NCBI GenBank assembly: GCA_900617975.1
Contig: UZAE01014965.1
Location: 1-10,960, forward strand
Reading direction: 5' to 3'
DNA from: Rodentolepis nana
Taxonomy: Eukaryota; Platyhelminthes; Cestoda; Cyclophyllidea; Hymenolepididae
Length of the DNA: 10,960 nucleotides
Of the stretch, positions 1 to 7,662 are shown piece by piece (positions within the stretch are counted from its first letter, which is position 1; the number at the start of each line of letters is the position of its first letter). The position numbers and the translations under genes are program-made. The notes below the pieces were generated by a model. That model did no database searches and was not told the origin of the DNA. It saw nothing but the letters and a program-made list of their open reading frames with translations.

Positions 1-133
1 ACTTGAATTCTTGATATGTGTTTAGTTGGGGTTTCAAGTAACATCCGCTAATTAGAGACGGCAAAGTGGATTGGCTGTCAAGATATTAATACTTCTTTTT
101 TGGAACTTGAGAAACGTTGTGTTATCTGTTTAA
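1..133. other. AT-rich flank, nothing recognised
   Basis: Unique-looking AT-rich sequence before the first insertion. I see no long open frame, repeat or RNA gene in it. Confidence 0.5.
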
Positions 134-151
134 TAATTATATTAACGAACT
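134..151. repeat. Target site duplication, 5' copy, of the short retroelement
   Basis: These 18 bases (TAATTATATTAACGAACT) recur at 428-445 as TAATTATAGTAAAGAACT, matching at 16 of 18 positions. They sit directly against the GGGG start of the 276-bp insertion. Imperfect duplications of this length are expected for an old target-primed LINE-type insertion. Confidence 0.75.
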
Positions 152-427
152 GGGGTGTGCGATAGACTCACCTCCATGTGGTGCACACTGGGCAACGTAT
201 ACTCATACGGCAAAAAGTCGATTAATCGACAGTGGACTTCTGACTTCGAACTACCATCACCCCACTGTATGTCATTGTCGACTTCTTCCACAGTGCTCAC
301 CTCACCTTTTTTCTCTACCTATGTGTCTGTCTCTCTTACATATGTGAACCGCTTTTCCTTTCCCCTGTCGAATTTTTCTCACTTTAATGTTCCTTCCTTC
401 TGTGAAACCCGAAGTCAGCTAAAGGGC
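152..427 (+). mobile_element. Short (276-bp) non-autonomous I-like retroelement copy
   Basis: Seen: the segment lies between two 18-bp near-identical direct repeats. Its first ~81 bases align without gaps to the 5' leader of the large LINE copy (reverse complement of 7323-7403) at 65 of 81 positions. Both copies start with GGGG followed after five bases by GATAGACT. The rest (about 235-410) is pyrimidine-rich and does not resemble the large copy. Near the 3' end, 411-428 (GAAGTCAGCTAAAGGGCT) resembles the large copy's 3' UTR (reverse complement of 5473-5492) allowing a 2-base gap. Inference: a short element with an intact LINE 5' terminus, moved in trans by an I-like LINE. It could be a recurrent non-autonomous family or a single internally deleted copy. 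It has no recognisable domain, no tRNA-like A/B boxes and only a single TAA at the 3' boundary, shared with the duplication. Confidence 0.7.
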
Positions 428-430
428 TAA
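155..430 (+). CDS. Uncharacterised open frame filling the short element
   Basis: One frame is open from the GGGG start of the short element to a TAA at 428-430, about 91 codons. That TAA is the first triplet of the downstream target duplication. The first 26 codons are homologous to the leader of the large LINE copy in the same frame (shared peptide core DRLTS.WCTL.NV.SYGKKSI.R). From 161 to 232 the 14 differences fall 0, 4 and 10 on codon positions 1, 2 and 3, which suggests translation. Against this, there is no ATG at the start. The first in-frame ATG is at 176-178 and is ACG in the other copy. The rest of the peptide is rich in Ser, Thr and Phe with no known domain. It may be a decayed coding relic or chance; function unknown. 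Confidence 0.25.
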   Translation: MCDRLTSMWCTLGNVYSYGKKSINRQWTSDFELPSPHCMSLSTSSTVLTSPFFSTYVSVSLTYVNRFSFPLSNFSHFNVPSFCETRSQLKG

Positions 431-445
431 TTATAGTAAAGAACT
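428..445. repeat. Target site duplication, 3' copy, of the short retroelement
   Basis: Partner of 134-151, with two mismatches (positions 9 and 13 of 18). The leading TAA may belong to a one-unit TAA tail of the element rather than to the target, so the exact boundary is uncertain by up to three bases. Confidence 0.75.
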
Positions 446-1950
446 GTGGTCACTAATTGAAAAGCTCCAAGGGCGTTGAATGACAGAAGTTGGAACAATA
501 ACCGTGTTGAAGTGTGTGAAGTTTGGTCAGGAGCAGGATTTCGCCTGGGTAGGCAATTGGCGATTGGAGCTGCCAACAAAGAGAATTTGAGGGGAGGAAT
601 GGCGTGTAGTCGGACACTTAGTTGGGATATTTGCAGTCGTCAAGTGGGATAATATGCACTAACTCAGACCATGGAGACGATCTAACCCAAACAACTTCTC
701 TAATTTACATCAGTAAATACTTCTTTAAGTTGTTGTTTTAAATCGATATCTATTACGGGATGATCTAATTTTAGTAACTATGTGACCCCATTACGGACAC
801 ATCTATAGGAGAATATTATTTGACTTGACGGTTGTCTGAGGAACTAAATTCATTCATATTTTCCCCTTTTGATGAGTGCAATACAAAAGCTTGCCAATAA
901 AGATATATGTATAGTTTTCTAGCTGACTTCTTGTGTCGGAATTTTCCTCAAATTTCCCCTTTCCATAAACACCCGACTTTCAGCCACCTGCCCACTGGAT
1001 TTGCAGGTCATCTATTTCTGCTTCTGCGTCTCGATAAGACATTGTTTTCTACGGTGTCTTCTTCCATTTCTTTCGAATTCCACGAGTATTGACCCTGTTT
1101 CCTGTCCTGTTGCTGAAAATAAAATAATGATTTGAAGGTATACAGTGTTATGATCATGATCTGTTTATACCCTGGATAATTTCTATCTCACAGGAGTTCT
1201 ACTAATTTATTGGTTCGCTTAACAGAATTTTATAAACACGCTGCCCCCTAATGTTTTTTTAATGGTGTTAACTGTTTTCCCGTCTTTAATTTAAAATCCA
1301 ATAGCTAATAGTATAATTTTTACATGTAGCGCCATTTTTGAACCCAAAAAGTAATCAGTTTACTAAAAGCAGTAATTTTTTCCATGAATTATTTATAATG
1401 AGCAAAAACATGTGGTAGTAAGGTGTTTCCGTTGATTGACAAGTTTTCCTCCTTAACGAGTATGTTATCCACTTATAAGAGCTTATGGACACAGGTGGGA
1501 GCTCGTTATAAAGGTCGGATTTGTCAATTATGATATTAAACTTAGCAAATACCAAGATGAACATATCTGACATGTTTCTTTAAATACTTAAAAAATATTT
1601 TGTTACATATATTACCCAAAAATTTATTGTTAACAATGCAAATACAAAATATTAAACTTTCTATTTATTTCGGTAACTGAACTCAATAAACTTCAAACTA
1701 CTGAAAGTTAAATAATAAAATTAAAGAATCAAATGGATTTCAAATTTAATAAATTCAGAATTCTTAAAATTTTGCACAATTAATTTAACGAATGGTATTG
1801 CAGGATCCAATTTTCGAAATTCAAATGTCGATTATTCTTAAAGCAATTTGAGAAATCGAAATATCACAATTGTTTCCTCTGTTGTTATATTAGCAACAAA
1901 TTACCATTTATGAAACATTTTCCCTTATTTTTTGTGACATGCGTAGTTAA
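446..1950. other. AT-rich non-coding stretch, no gene recognised
   Basis: No open frame here resembles a protein family I know; the longest are 60-75 codons and are typical of chance. I found no terminal repeats, tRNA-like boxes or strong hairpins. It may be intron or intergenic DNA. Confidence 0.5.
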
Positions 1951-1965
1951 AAATGTCTAAAAAAT

Positions 1966-1993
1966 TAATAATAATGATAATAATAAGATAATA
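1966..1993. repeat. Imperfect TAA microsatellite
   Basis: A run of TAA/ATA units interrupted by single G substitutions. Tracts like this can be plain microsatellites or the 3' tail of an I-type LINE inserted on the plus strand. No LINE-like protein sequence is visible upstream, so I favour a plain microsatellite. Confidence 0.7.
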
Positions 1994-3650
1994 CTAAATC
2001 GTATAGGTATTTCCTTTGTTTGGTTGCATAATTCTGTAGATAGAATATGCTGCACATTCATTAATATGGGTTGTGCTAATAAAAAGTGCAAATGGCGAGT
2101 GGAATTCAAAGATGATTTATGGCAATAATTGATGGTCAAATTATCTGGCGCCAATTTTGTAATGGGTAGAGGGAGTGAGAGAGGGAAAGCACGCACAGTG
2201 ACTGGCGGGCCAAGTGTTATTTGGTGATGTCCCGAAGTAGTCCCATAAAGTTCGTGGAATTGTTATAGCCCACAACAGTCATGTGCAGTTCAAATTTTCG
2301 ATTCAAGGATAATCCTCAGTCTACAACGCGATTAGGGATGTCGAAGGAAAAAAGATCGTGAAATGGTTTCAAAATATTATATTCGATGTGATGTATAAAG
2401 TTAAAAACCACCAAGAACATATTTAAGGGTTTTACATAGGTAACATATGAGAATTTACAGTAAAATTGAATTAGGGCGTTGAATACTAATTGGCACTTCA
2501 ATTGGAGTTATAAAGACTGAAGCGTTCAACTGGATCAAGTCTCATTTTATTGTAGAGTTGGGCAAACGTGTTATATTTGATTCCAAGGCGAAGTTGATCA
2601 TACTCAACTCACCAACTCAAAGGTACGCCGAGGACCCAGGCATGGCAATTCCAGGTCACGTGATATTGAAAATTTGTCATAACCTTAGCCATCTCGTGTT
2701 GTTAAATTAAATTGTACTAACAAACGTAAAACATCATTTTTAATTCAGTTAACTTATTTAGTACATTTTACTGACCTACCATCTGTTAAAAGAATATTTA
2801 AAAAGGGTATTTATTTTCGTTCATTTCATCAGAAAATAATACATTAATTTCTTTTCCTCAGAGTGGAATAACCATAAGCCAACTTCGATTAATTGTGTCA
2901 AGAAGGATTTAAACAATCTTCTGTGTTAGTGAATTGGCTCAATTTGTCCCAATTCTATGTGAAGGCATAGATATACCTTTCACTGCAGCATTTAATCAAG
3001 AAGACTCTAAATGATTGTATTATCAAAATATGTTTTTGTGCTAGGCCTCTGACATGTATTCGAATTCTTTATCCATATTTATTTTTAAAATTTCAACATT
3101 AAAAGTTAATTAGATTGATCTTTAACTACTATTTTAATACCAACAGTAACACGTTTAAGGAATTGAATGATTTTGACGGCTAGAGTAAACTTCTGTTTGA
3201 ACTGGGCAGATTCTTTTATCTCAAGTAGTTACAAGGATAGGAGAGGCTTCACTAGCGTATTTTAATTTCACGGTAGTCATGGAGGTAGCGAGTCGCCATT
3301 CGTAGTTTGTGCCTTCGAGGAATTATTAATTTCTGAAGTCCCGAAATTTTCGAATTCTATTCACAACACCCTTCAGTTAACTTAGTACAGATGAGCTTAT
3401 GCGCCTCTTTGTGGGCCTTGTTTGTGAATATTGAATAGAATAAAATAGTTTCTTAAGAATCTCCAAGACCCAAGTCTTCAAAGAGGTGGGCTATATTCTA
3501 AACATATTAAACAGAGCCTAAAATTAACCCGCCACTCTATTTTGATACTTAACATCCATCCACTGAAAGCGCAACTTGGAAACCATTGTGCTATCTCCGC
3601 ACAGAGGGTAAAATGAAACTATGCAAATCAAATTTAGACATATAATGAGA
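1994..3650. other. AT-rich non-coding stretch, no gene recognised
   Basis: Only short chance-like open frames occur. A palindromic E-box (TCACGTGA) is at 2656-2663 but nothing around it marks a promoter. I see no RNA gene or transposon ends. Confidence 0.45.
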
Positions 3651-3680
3651 ACACTGTCACCGATGTGTAAAACCAAGGGA

Positions 3681-3801
3681 GGGGGGGGATACTTTGTTCG
3701 AAGCCACAGTTTTAAACCCCATTTCAGATTTAGCGTGTGGCAAAAAAGACCTACCGCCTTAATTTGTACCCCCTGGATTTGCCAATAACGCCCCCCCCCC
3801 C
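3681..3801. repeat. G-run and C-run pair that could form a long-loop hairpin
   Basis: Eight G at 3681-3688 (within CCAAGGGAGGGGGGGG) are followed about 100 bases later by eleven C at 3791-3801 and CACCCCCAAGG. The two runs are complementary, so single-stranded DNA or RNA could fold into a GC stem with a loop of roughly 100 nt. Homopolymers of this kind are also prone to length errors in assemblies. The intervening DNA has no recognisable product. Confidence 0.5.
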
Positions 3802-3819
3802 ACACCCCCAAGGGCTCTC

Positions 3820-4608
3820 AGGGCCCCCCTCCTCCAGCCTATCCTTTTTAAGTGAAACAGTTGGTGTTGCGGGAAAAGAGAGAGGCAACATTGTTCAAAC
3901 GCACACACACATTAACTTTTAGCGCCAAAAAACGACAGTTGGCGAATTCGATAGTTGTTTATTAACAGGGTGCACGCAAATATGTATGTATGTAAGTGTG
4001 TAAGAGATGTTAAATATGAACTTTGGGTTTGCAAAAAAAACACGTTCTGTGAACATTCAATGGAATTCATGGCTCTTATTGCTTTTTGTTGTGCATAAAG
4101 TCTGTTTCAGGGCTGTTAAAACATCAAGGGAGCCTAGTTCTGGTACTATGATCACGTGATAATGTTGGGCTGCGGTTAGCTCATGCCCGAGAAAAATGTA
4201 ATCCCAAAACTCGTTTCTCCATGGGTGCCTATTTATAGGAGAACCTTATATCTAAAGTGCTCGACTAAGTATTAAGTCGTGTTGCGCAAGAATTTATTAA
4301 TTTGGCCTTGTGTGACCGCCTAGAATGTGAATTGTTCAGCGCTGACAGTGAACACACACACAGCGGTTTTGAGCGCATTATTCTTGCAGTTATATGTGAA
4401 TCAGATTGAGAAGTAAGAGTAAGCTTAAATAAGTCTGATAAAAGTAGTGATTGATAACATAACTTAACTGGACCTTGAAAGCCTTAAAACATACAAAATC
4501 TAAGCATTTATTACGTTAGAGGGAAGGGGAATTGGGCTTTAGCGGAGACAGACGCGAGAATTCAAACAATGGCGTAGACTCACCGCGTAATTGAAGCAAA
4601 GCATCACA
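3820..4608. other. Non-coding stretch with short CA and TATG repeats
   Basis: Contains a (CA)5 run at 3902-3911, a TATG/TGTA tract at about 3981-3995 and a short ACACACACAC run near 4352-4361. No gene or transposon end was recognised. Confidence 0.5.
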
Positions 4609-5019
4609 ATGGATTACATTAAAGCTACGATCAATTTAAGACCAAAGGAGATAAGTGTTTATCACTACAAGCCAGTAAACACTTTGCTTATAAGGAAGCC
4701 CAAGCTAACAACCAAGGCACTGAGTAATGCTCATATCTCAGTTTTGTCCAATGTGGGATCGAATGTTCGCGCTCCACCTGATTGCGCAGGATGCACTACC
4801 GCCGTCCACTCAACGTTCTATTGTTTATTGATTTTCGACAACCATTCCTCCAACGCCTACCATTCCACCATTTTCCGTCTTGTTGCTACTAAAAATCATG
4901 GTAAATATGCATCTAACTGGAACACTATTGTTGGCAGGGTAGAATTCATTCATAGCACAAAGAAAAAGATCCCCAAATCTGTGCTGCCTGTTTCATCCCG
5001 TATTTGCTTAACTAGTTGA
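4609..5019 (+). CDS. Unrecognised 136-codon open reading frame
   Basis: This is the longest ATG-initiated frame in the window (ATG 4609-4611, stop TGA 5017-5019). The product is basic near the N-terminus (repeated Lys/Arg with Thr, about residues 6-36), has a Cys-containing stretch PPDCAGC near residue 57, and ends Ser-rich. I see no signal peptide, transmembrane segment or known domain. At this base composition, a frame of this length is mildly unlikely by chance in 11 kb but not exceptional. No convincing promoter, splice site or polyadenylation signal supports it. It may be a chance frame, an exon fragment or decayed transposon sequence. Confidence 0.15.
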   Translation: MDYIKATINLRPKEISVYHYKPVNTLLIRKPKLTTKALSNAHISVLSNVGSNVRAPPDCAGCTTAVHSTFYCLLIFDNHSSNAYHSTIFRLVATKNHGKYASNWNTIVGRVEFIHSTKKKIPKSVLPVSSRICLTS

Positions 5020-5418
5020 GGACATGTACAGTAAGAGTACATTAACCACAACCCCACCAGGCTTTAAAATGCCTATTAATAAGTATTACTACTTTTATTT
5101 TGTAAGTAAACTAACAAAAAATAATTGAAAGCCTTTACAAGGTGCCATTTAAGAGGAATTCCAGGATTAAACAGTGGTGTAGTTTCCACAGAACCGACCA
5201 CCATAATTGAAATTTTACATCTGATTGACATTTTCATGAAGAGGTGTTGTGGAAAAGAAGTTCACCAAAGTGCTAAAGAGGGAATGACGACTCATTACTA
5301 TGTATCCCCTCTGACTAATTAATTGGAAACAGGGCAATTTAATTAAACGCATTCCTTCATTGCAATTGTTATACAATTTTAATAAAGTGAAAAGGGTATC
5401 TCCAACAGACCTCATTAA
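5020..5418. other. Non-coding stretch between the open frame and the LINE
   Basis: AT-rich sequence with two overlapping 65-70 codon frames on opposite strands, neither recognisable. It ends at the target site of the LINE insertion. Confidence 0.45.
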
Positions 5419-5432
5419 ATGAGCCATAACTT
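5419..5432. repeat. Target site duplication of the LINE (3' side of the element)
   Basis: ATGAGCCATAACTT is repeated without a mismatch at 7404-7417, and the flanking bases differ on both sides. The perfect 14-bp match brackets all the LINE homology, which fixes the element's ends. Confidence 0.93.
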
Positions 5433-5442
5433 ATTATTATTT
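5433..5442 (-). repeat. TAA-type 3' tail of the LINE
   Basis: Read on the minus strand the element ends AAATAATAAT directly before the target duplication; the next two bases (AA) could also belong to the tail, giving three TAA units. Such tails are typical of I-group elements and argue against a poly(A)-tailed family. Confidence 0.75.
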
Positions 5443-5532
5443 CAAATGGCAGGCTTTGCGATATTTATCAATAGCCCTTCAACTTTGACTTCAGCTTCCC
5501 CCAAGGGTGGGGGGTACATTTATAGGAGTTAA
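5443..5532 (-). other. LINE 3' UTR with GC hairpin
   Basis: About 90 nt follow the expected terminal stop (TAA at 5533-5535). The notable element is a stem of six G:C/A:T pairs, CCCCCA at 5498-5503 with TGGGGG at 5508-5513, closing a four-base loop. LINE reverse transcriptases often recognise 3' UTR structures when starting cDNA synthesis, so this hairpin is a candidate recognition site (inference). The stretch at 5473-5492 resembles the 3' end of the short element at 411-428. Confidence 0.6.
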
Positions 5533-6595
5533 TTAATAGCAGTTCATTAGCCGTCTTCTTGCTTCTCAGAATCTCTGGCTTTCCGTCCTTGTCTTTAGGG
5601 CTGGACATCGAATCAGGTGGGTCTTCTCCATTTCCTCCTGTAGGTTACATGGAGGGGATGTGGGTTTAGTGTATAATCCCAATCTGTGAAGATGTTTTGC
5701 CAAGCAATCGTGTCCGGTACGTAGTCTAAACTCAGCAACGGCTTCGATTCTTGGCCAGTCGGGTATCTCGGAGAGTGCCACTGTCCACTGTTTCTCCTTT
5801 GTTCGAGCTTTAATTTCGTTGCACCTTGAGGTCTTGAATTCTCTTCTGATTAAGGCCTTTATTGTGTGGAAAGACATCGGCCGGTCCATTCATTGCAAAA
5901 TCGTTGTCCCCTTCTTAGCAAGTGTGTCAGCAAGCTCATTGCCTTCAATGCCACAGTGACCAGGAATCCATTGTAGGACCACTGTTTTGTCTTTCTCTCT
6001 CAGCAGCTCATAGAGTTTTCTACATTCCTTTATCTCAGCTCTTTTGGGTGTCTCTCTGTTTCCAATAGAGTATTGCTGACTGTGAGTCCGAAAGTATCAC
6101 CGCTTTGGTGAATTTCGTATCCAGGCAACATAATTGGCATAGTGCTATCCTAAGAGCCTCTATTTCTCCTTCAAAAGTGGATCCATTGTGTCCTGCTGCT
6201 GCGTAGAAAGAGAAGAGTTCAGAATAGACACCTGCACCAAAGTTTGCTTGGTTTTCTATGTATGATTTATCAGTGAAGACTTAGAGCCATTGATCTCCAG
6301 GATAGTTGACATTGATTGTCTCAAGGGCCAGTGAGTGCATTTGTTCTGGAGGGGTGTTTGATTTCCTGATGAAGTCAAGCAGTTGGGTGCAACACAATAC
6401 ATCAGTGTCTGCTAATGGGTTCATGGGGAGAGAGAGGCTTTTTGGTTTGTCATCGATTTGTAACGCTTTCTTCAGTTCTATGGCTTTCTGTATTAGACCA
6501 GATTGCGTTTTCAGATGTCTTGGCCTATTCTCATAGATGCTGAAGAACCTATCCATCTGAATGCGCAGTAGCTTCTCATACAGGATCAAGGCCTT
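5533..6595 (-). pseudogene. LINE ORF2 C-terminal part: post-RT linker, RNase H, Cys/His tail (broken)
   Basis: The reading starts just after the n, with KALILYEKLLRIQ, which matches the post-RT linker of arthropod LINEs. A TAA at 6281-6283 interrupts the frame right before the RNase H domain. The four RNase H acidic residues are visible in order: Asp in VFTDKSY (the usual Gly after Asp is Lys), Glu in FEGEIEAL, Asp in ILSDSQSA, and Asp in NELADTLAKKG after WIPGHCGIEG. Near 6067 the frame shifts between the SDSQ motif and the IGNRETPKRAE segment. TGA at 5890-5892 and 5566-5568 are further in-frame stops; the natural end is TAA at 5533-5535. The C-terminal segment FRLRTGHDCLAKHLHRLGLY leads to a Cys/His cluster in which the first Cys of the usual CxxC is Ser (TSPPC). 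RNase H would normally degrade the RNA template after first-strand synthesis. Confidence 0.9.
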
Positions 6596-6596
6596 N
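6596..6596. other. Single undetermined base at the domain junction
   Basis: The only n in the window lies exactly where endonuclease sequence (ending GHKPVIA on the minus strand) jumps to post-RT linker sequence in a different frame. Some scaffolding software writes one n where two contigs are joined without a confirmed overlap, so the missing RT may be an assembly artefact. A true deletion next to an ambiguous base is also possible. Confidence 0.9.
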
Positions 6597-7301
6597 AGCA
6601 ATGACTGGTTTGTGACCAGAACCAGGATCGTCAATTATTTTGCGGCGAGTATGCTCACTGATGTCGCTTAAAGCCAAGAGTAAATCAGGAGTTGTTCTGG
6701 TTCAATTGTAGTGTAAATATGTAGTCGGATCCTCATTGCTGTAAATAAGTTCCAGAGGGTTGCTGTTTAGCATGTCTTCAATTTCCTTTCCAGCTATGTT
6801 TGTATCCTTGTAGCCCCATCTGGTGGAGTGGGCGTTGAAGTCTCCTAATACTATAGTTTTGTGATCGATGTTCAGAAAGTCAAAGTTTGGACAATTCTGG
6901 GTTGGATTATAGACTGCATATATCTTGAAGTGGTTTTAACATTTCCAAACATTTAATCTGATTATTTCACATTTGTCTTGTGTCGAGCCCATACTCTTGA
7001 TTAGGTCGTAGTGTGAGGTTAGGCCATCTTTTACTCCAGTTAGAATTCCACTTGCAACTTGCCGGTATTTAGGTAGATTGTACAGGGTGTAACCTGGGAA
7101 TTGGTAGTACTTCAGTTTGTCATTCGAAATGTTTGCTTCCATAATTGTGAAAATGTCTACATCATAGGTTTGTGGGATTTTCTGTACTTGGATCTTTTTG
7201 TCCTGTGACATCCCTCCAGCATTCCACTGGAGGATCTGTAGACGTTGTGATTCGCCCTGACGAGTGCGATTTCTCTTATAGCCTTGTTTCAAGCTAATCA
7301 T
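6597..7301 (-). pseudogene. LINE AP-like endonuclease domain (broken)
   Basis: This domain nicks target DNA to prime reverse transcription. The start is the ATG at 7299-7301, followed by a basic stretch (KQGYKRNRTR) and then LQILQWNAGG with the conserved Asn. Later motifs are IMEANI (catalytic Glu), IYAVYNP, LGDFNAHSTRWG (Asp and Asn), TTPDLLLALSDI (Asp) and SGHKPVI (the terminal SDH-type motif, with Gly in place of Asp and His kept). About 235 codons are present, roughly the full length of such domains. Two nonsense codons break it in frame: TAA at 6936-6938 just before NHFKIYAVYNP, and TGA at 6702-6704 between HYN and TRTTPD, probably from GGA. The frame runs into the n at 6596 and does not continue. 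No ORF1 (gag-like) lies upstream. Confidence 0.92.
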
Positions 7302-7403
7302 GGTAAATAGAAGTCAAATCAAATGCCGAGTGATAGATTTTTTGCCGTACGAAGATACGTTGTCTAGGGTGCACCACGTGGAGGTAAGTCTATCGCGCTC
7401 CCC
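7302..7403 (-). promoter_or_regulatory. LINE 5' leader, probable internal promoter region
   Basis: The 102 nt between the target duplication and the endonuclease ATG begin GGGGAGCGCGATAGAC. I-group and Jockey LINEs transcribe from promoters inside their first few dozen bases; the shared GGGG start and ~80% identity with the short element at 152-232 fit a conserved promoter (inference). Two overlapping palindromes, CCACGTGG and GGTGCACC, lie at about 7369-7382. The GTGCAC core is kept in both copies. The leader also reads as an open frame in phase with the endonuclease, broken by one TGA at 7314-7316. Confidence 0.6.
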
Positions 7404-7417
7404 ATGAGCCATAACTT
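7404..7417. repeat. Target site duplication of the LINE (5' side of the element)
   Basis: Perfect partner of 5419-5432 (ATGAGCCATAACTT). It directly abuts the GGGG 5' end of the element read on the minus strand, indicating a 5'-complete insertion rather than the more usual 5' truncation. Confidence 0.93.
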
Positions 7418-7616
7418 TACTTTGAATGACAGTCTCTGTAGATTGAATAAGTTTGAATGGGTGAGATGAGTACATGATTCACAATAGCAAATTAAAATTG
7501 TGAATGGTATATTGGCTTCTTACACTCATGAATATAAGTAATAAACAATTATTGTTTGTGGGAAGTAGATTGTGGATTGACACATTTGATTGCCAATTAA
7601 TTAAATAATTAATTTA
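7418..7616. other. AT-rich non-coding flank
   Basis: Contains a strongly AT-rich palindromic stretch of TTAATTAA-type motifs at about 7596-7624. Nothing else was recognised. Confidence 0.45.
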
Positions 7617-7662
7617 TCAATTAAAATGAGCTGTAAGCATTGATTTCATTACTACTGGATTA

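Larger units (their letters stand above)
5433..7403 (-). mobile_element. Internally deleted I-like LINE, 1,971 bp
   Basis: Seen: on the minus strand, in order, come a 102-nt leader, an AP-like endonuclease, a single undetermined base, the post-RT linker, RNase H, a Cys/His C-terminus, and a 3' UTR ending GAAATAATAAT, all between perfect 14-bp duplications. Known: LINEs combining an APE-type endonuclease, RNase H and TAA-type 3' tails belong to the I group; Jockey-type elements usually end in poly(A) and lack RNase H. Inference: an I-group element. The complete reverse transcriptase, part of its flanks, and any ORF1 are absent. At least five in-frame stops and one extra frameshift show the copy is inactive even apart from the deletion. 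Whether the missing RT is a biological deletion or an assembly collapse at the n is unresolved. Confidence 0.9.

Noticed and set aside
2656..2665. Palindromic E-box TCACGTGATA, repeated at 4152-4161
   Set aside because: Short motif 1.5 kb apart, with no promoter context; expected by chance in a window this size.
4168..4220. tRNA-like A box (GGTTAGCTCATG) suggesting a SINE or tRNA
   Set aside because: There is no B box of the GTTCRANNC type at the right distance and no cloverleaf could be drawn.
4573..4590. Partial match GCGTAGACTCACCGCG to the LINE leader start
   Set aside because: Needs a gap and the similarity stops after about 14 bases, so there is no support for a third copy.
4653..4684. 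Nine-base perfect inverted repeat (AAGTGTTTA / TAAACACTT) with 14-nt loop
   Set aside because: About one such stem is expected by chance in this length of DNA; nothing else marks it as a functional hairpin.
7376..7390. Plus-strand GAG|GTAAGT, mirrored by GAG|GTGAGT on the minus strand at about 167-175, looking like conserved splice donors of an antisense exon
   Set aside because: Both lie inside the shared LINE leader, so they are explained by common descent of the element; no acceptor or exon context was found. The antisense frame is open in both copies but is no better supported than the sense frame.
7323..7403. HDV-like self-cleaving ribozyme at the LINE 5' end
   Set aside because: I looked for a downstream partner of the first seven bases (GGGGAGC) and found no convincing P1 strand at the expected distance, nor in the short copy. 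A covariance-model search would be decisive.
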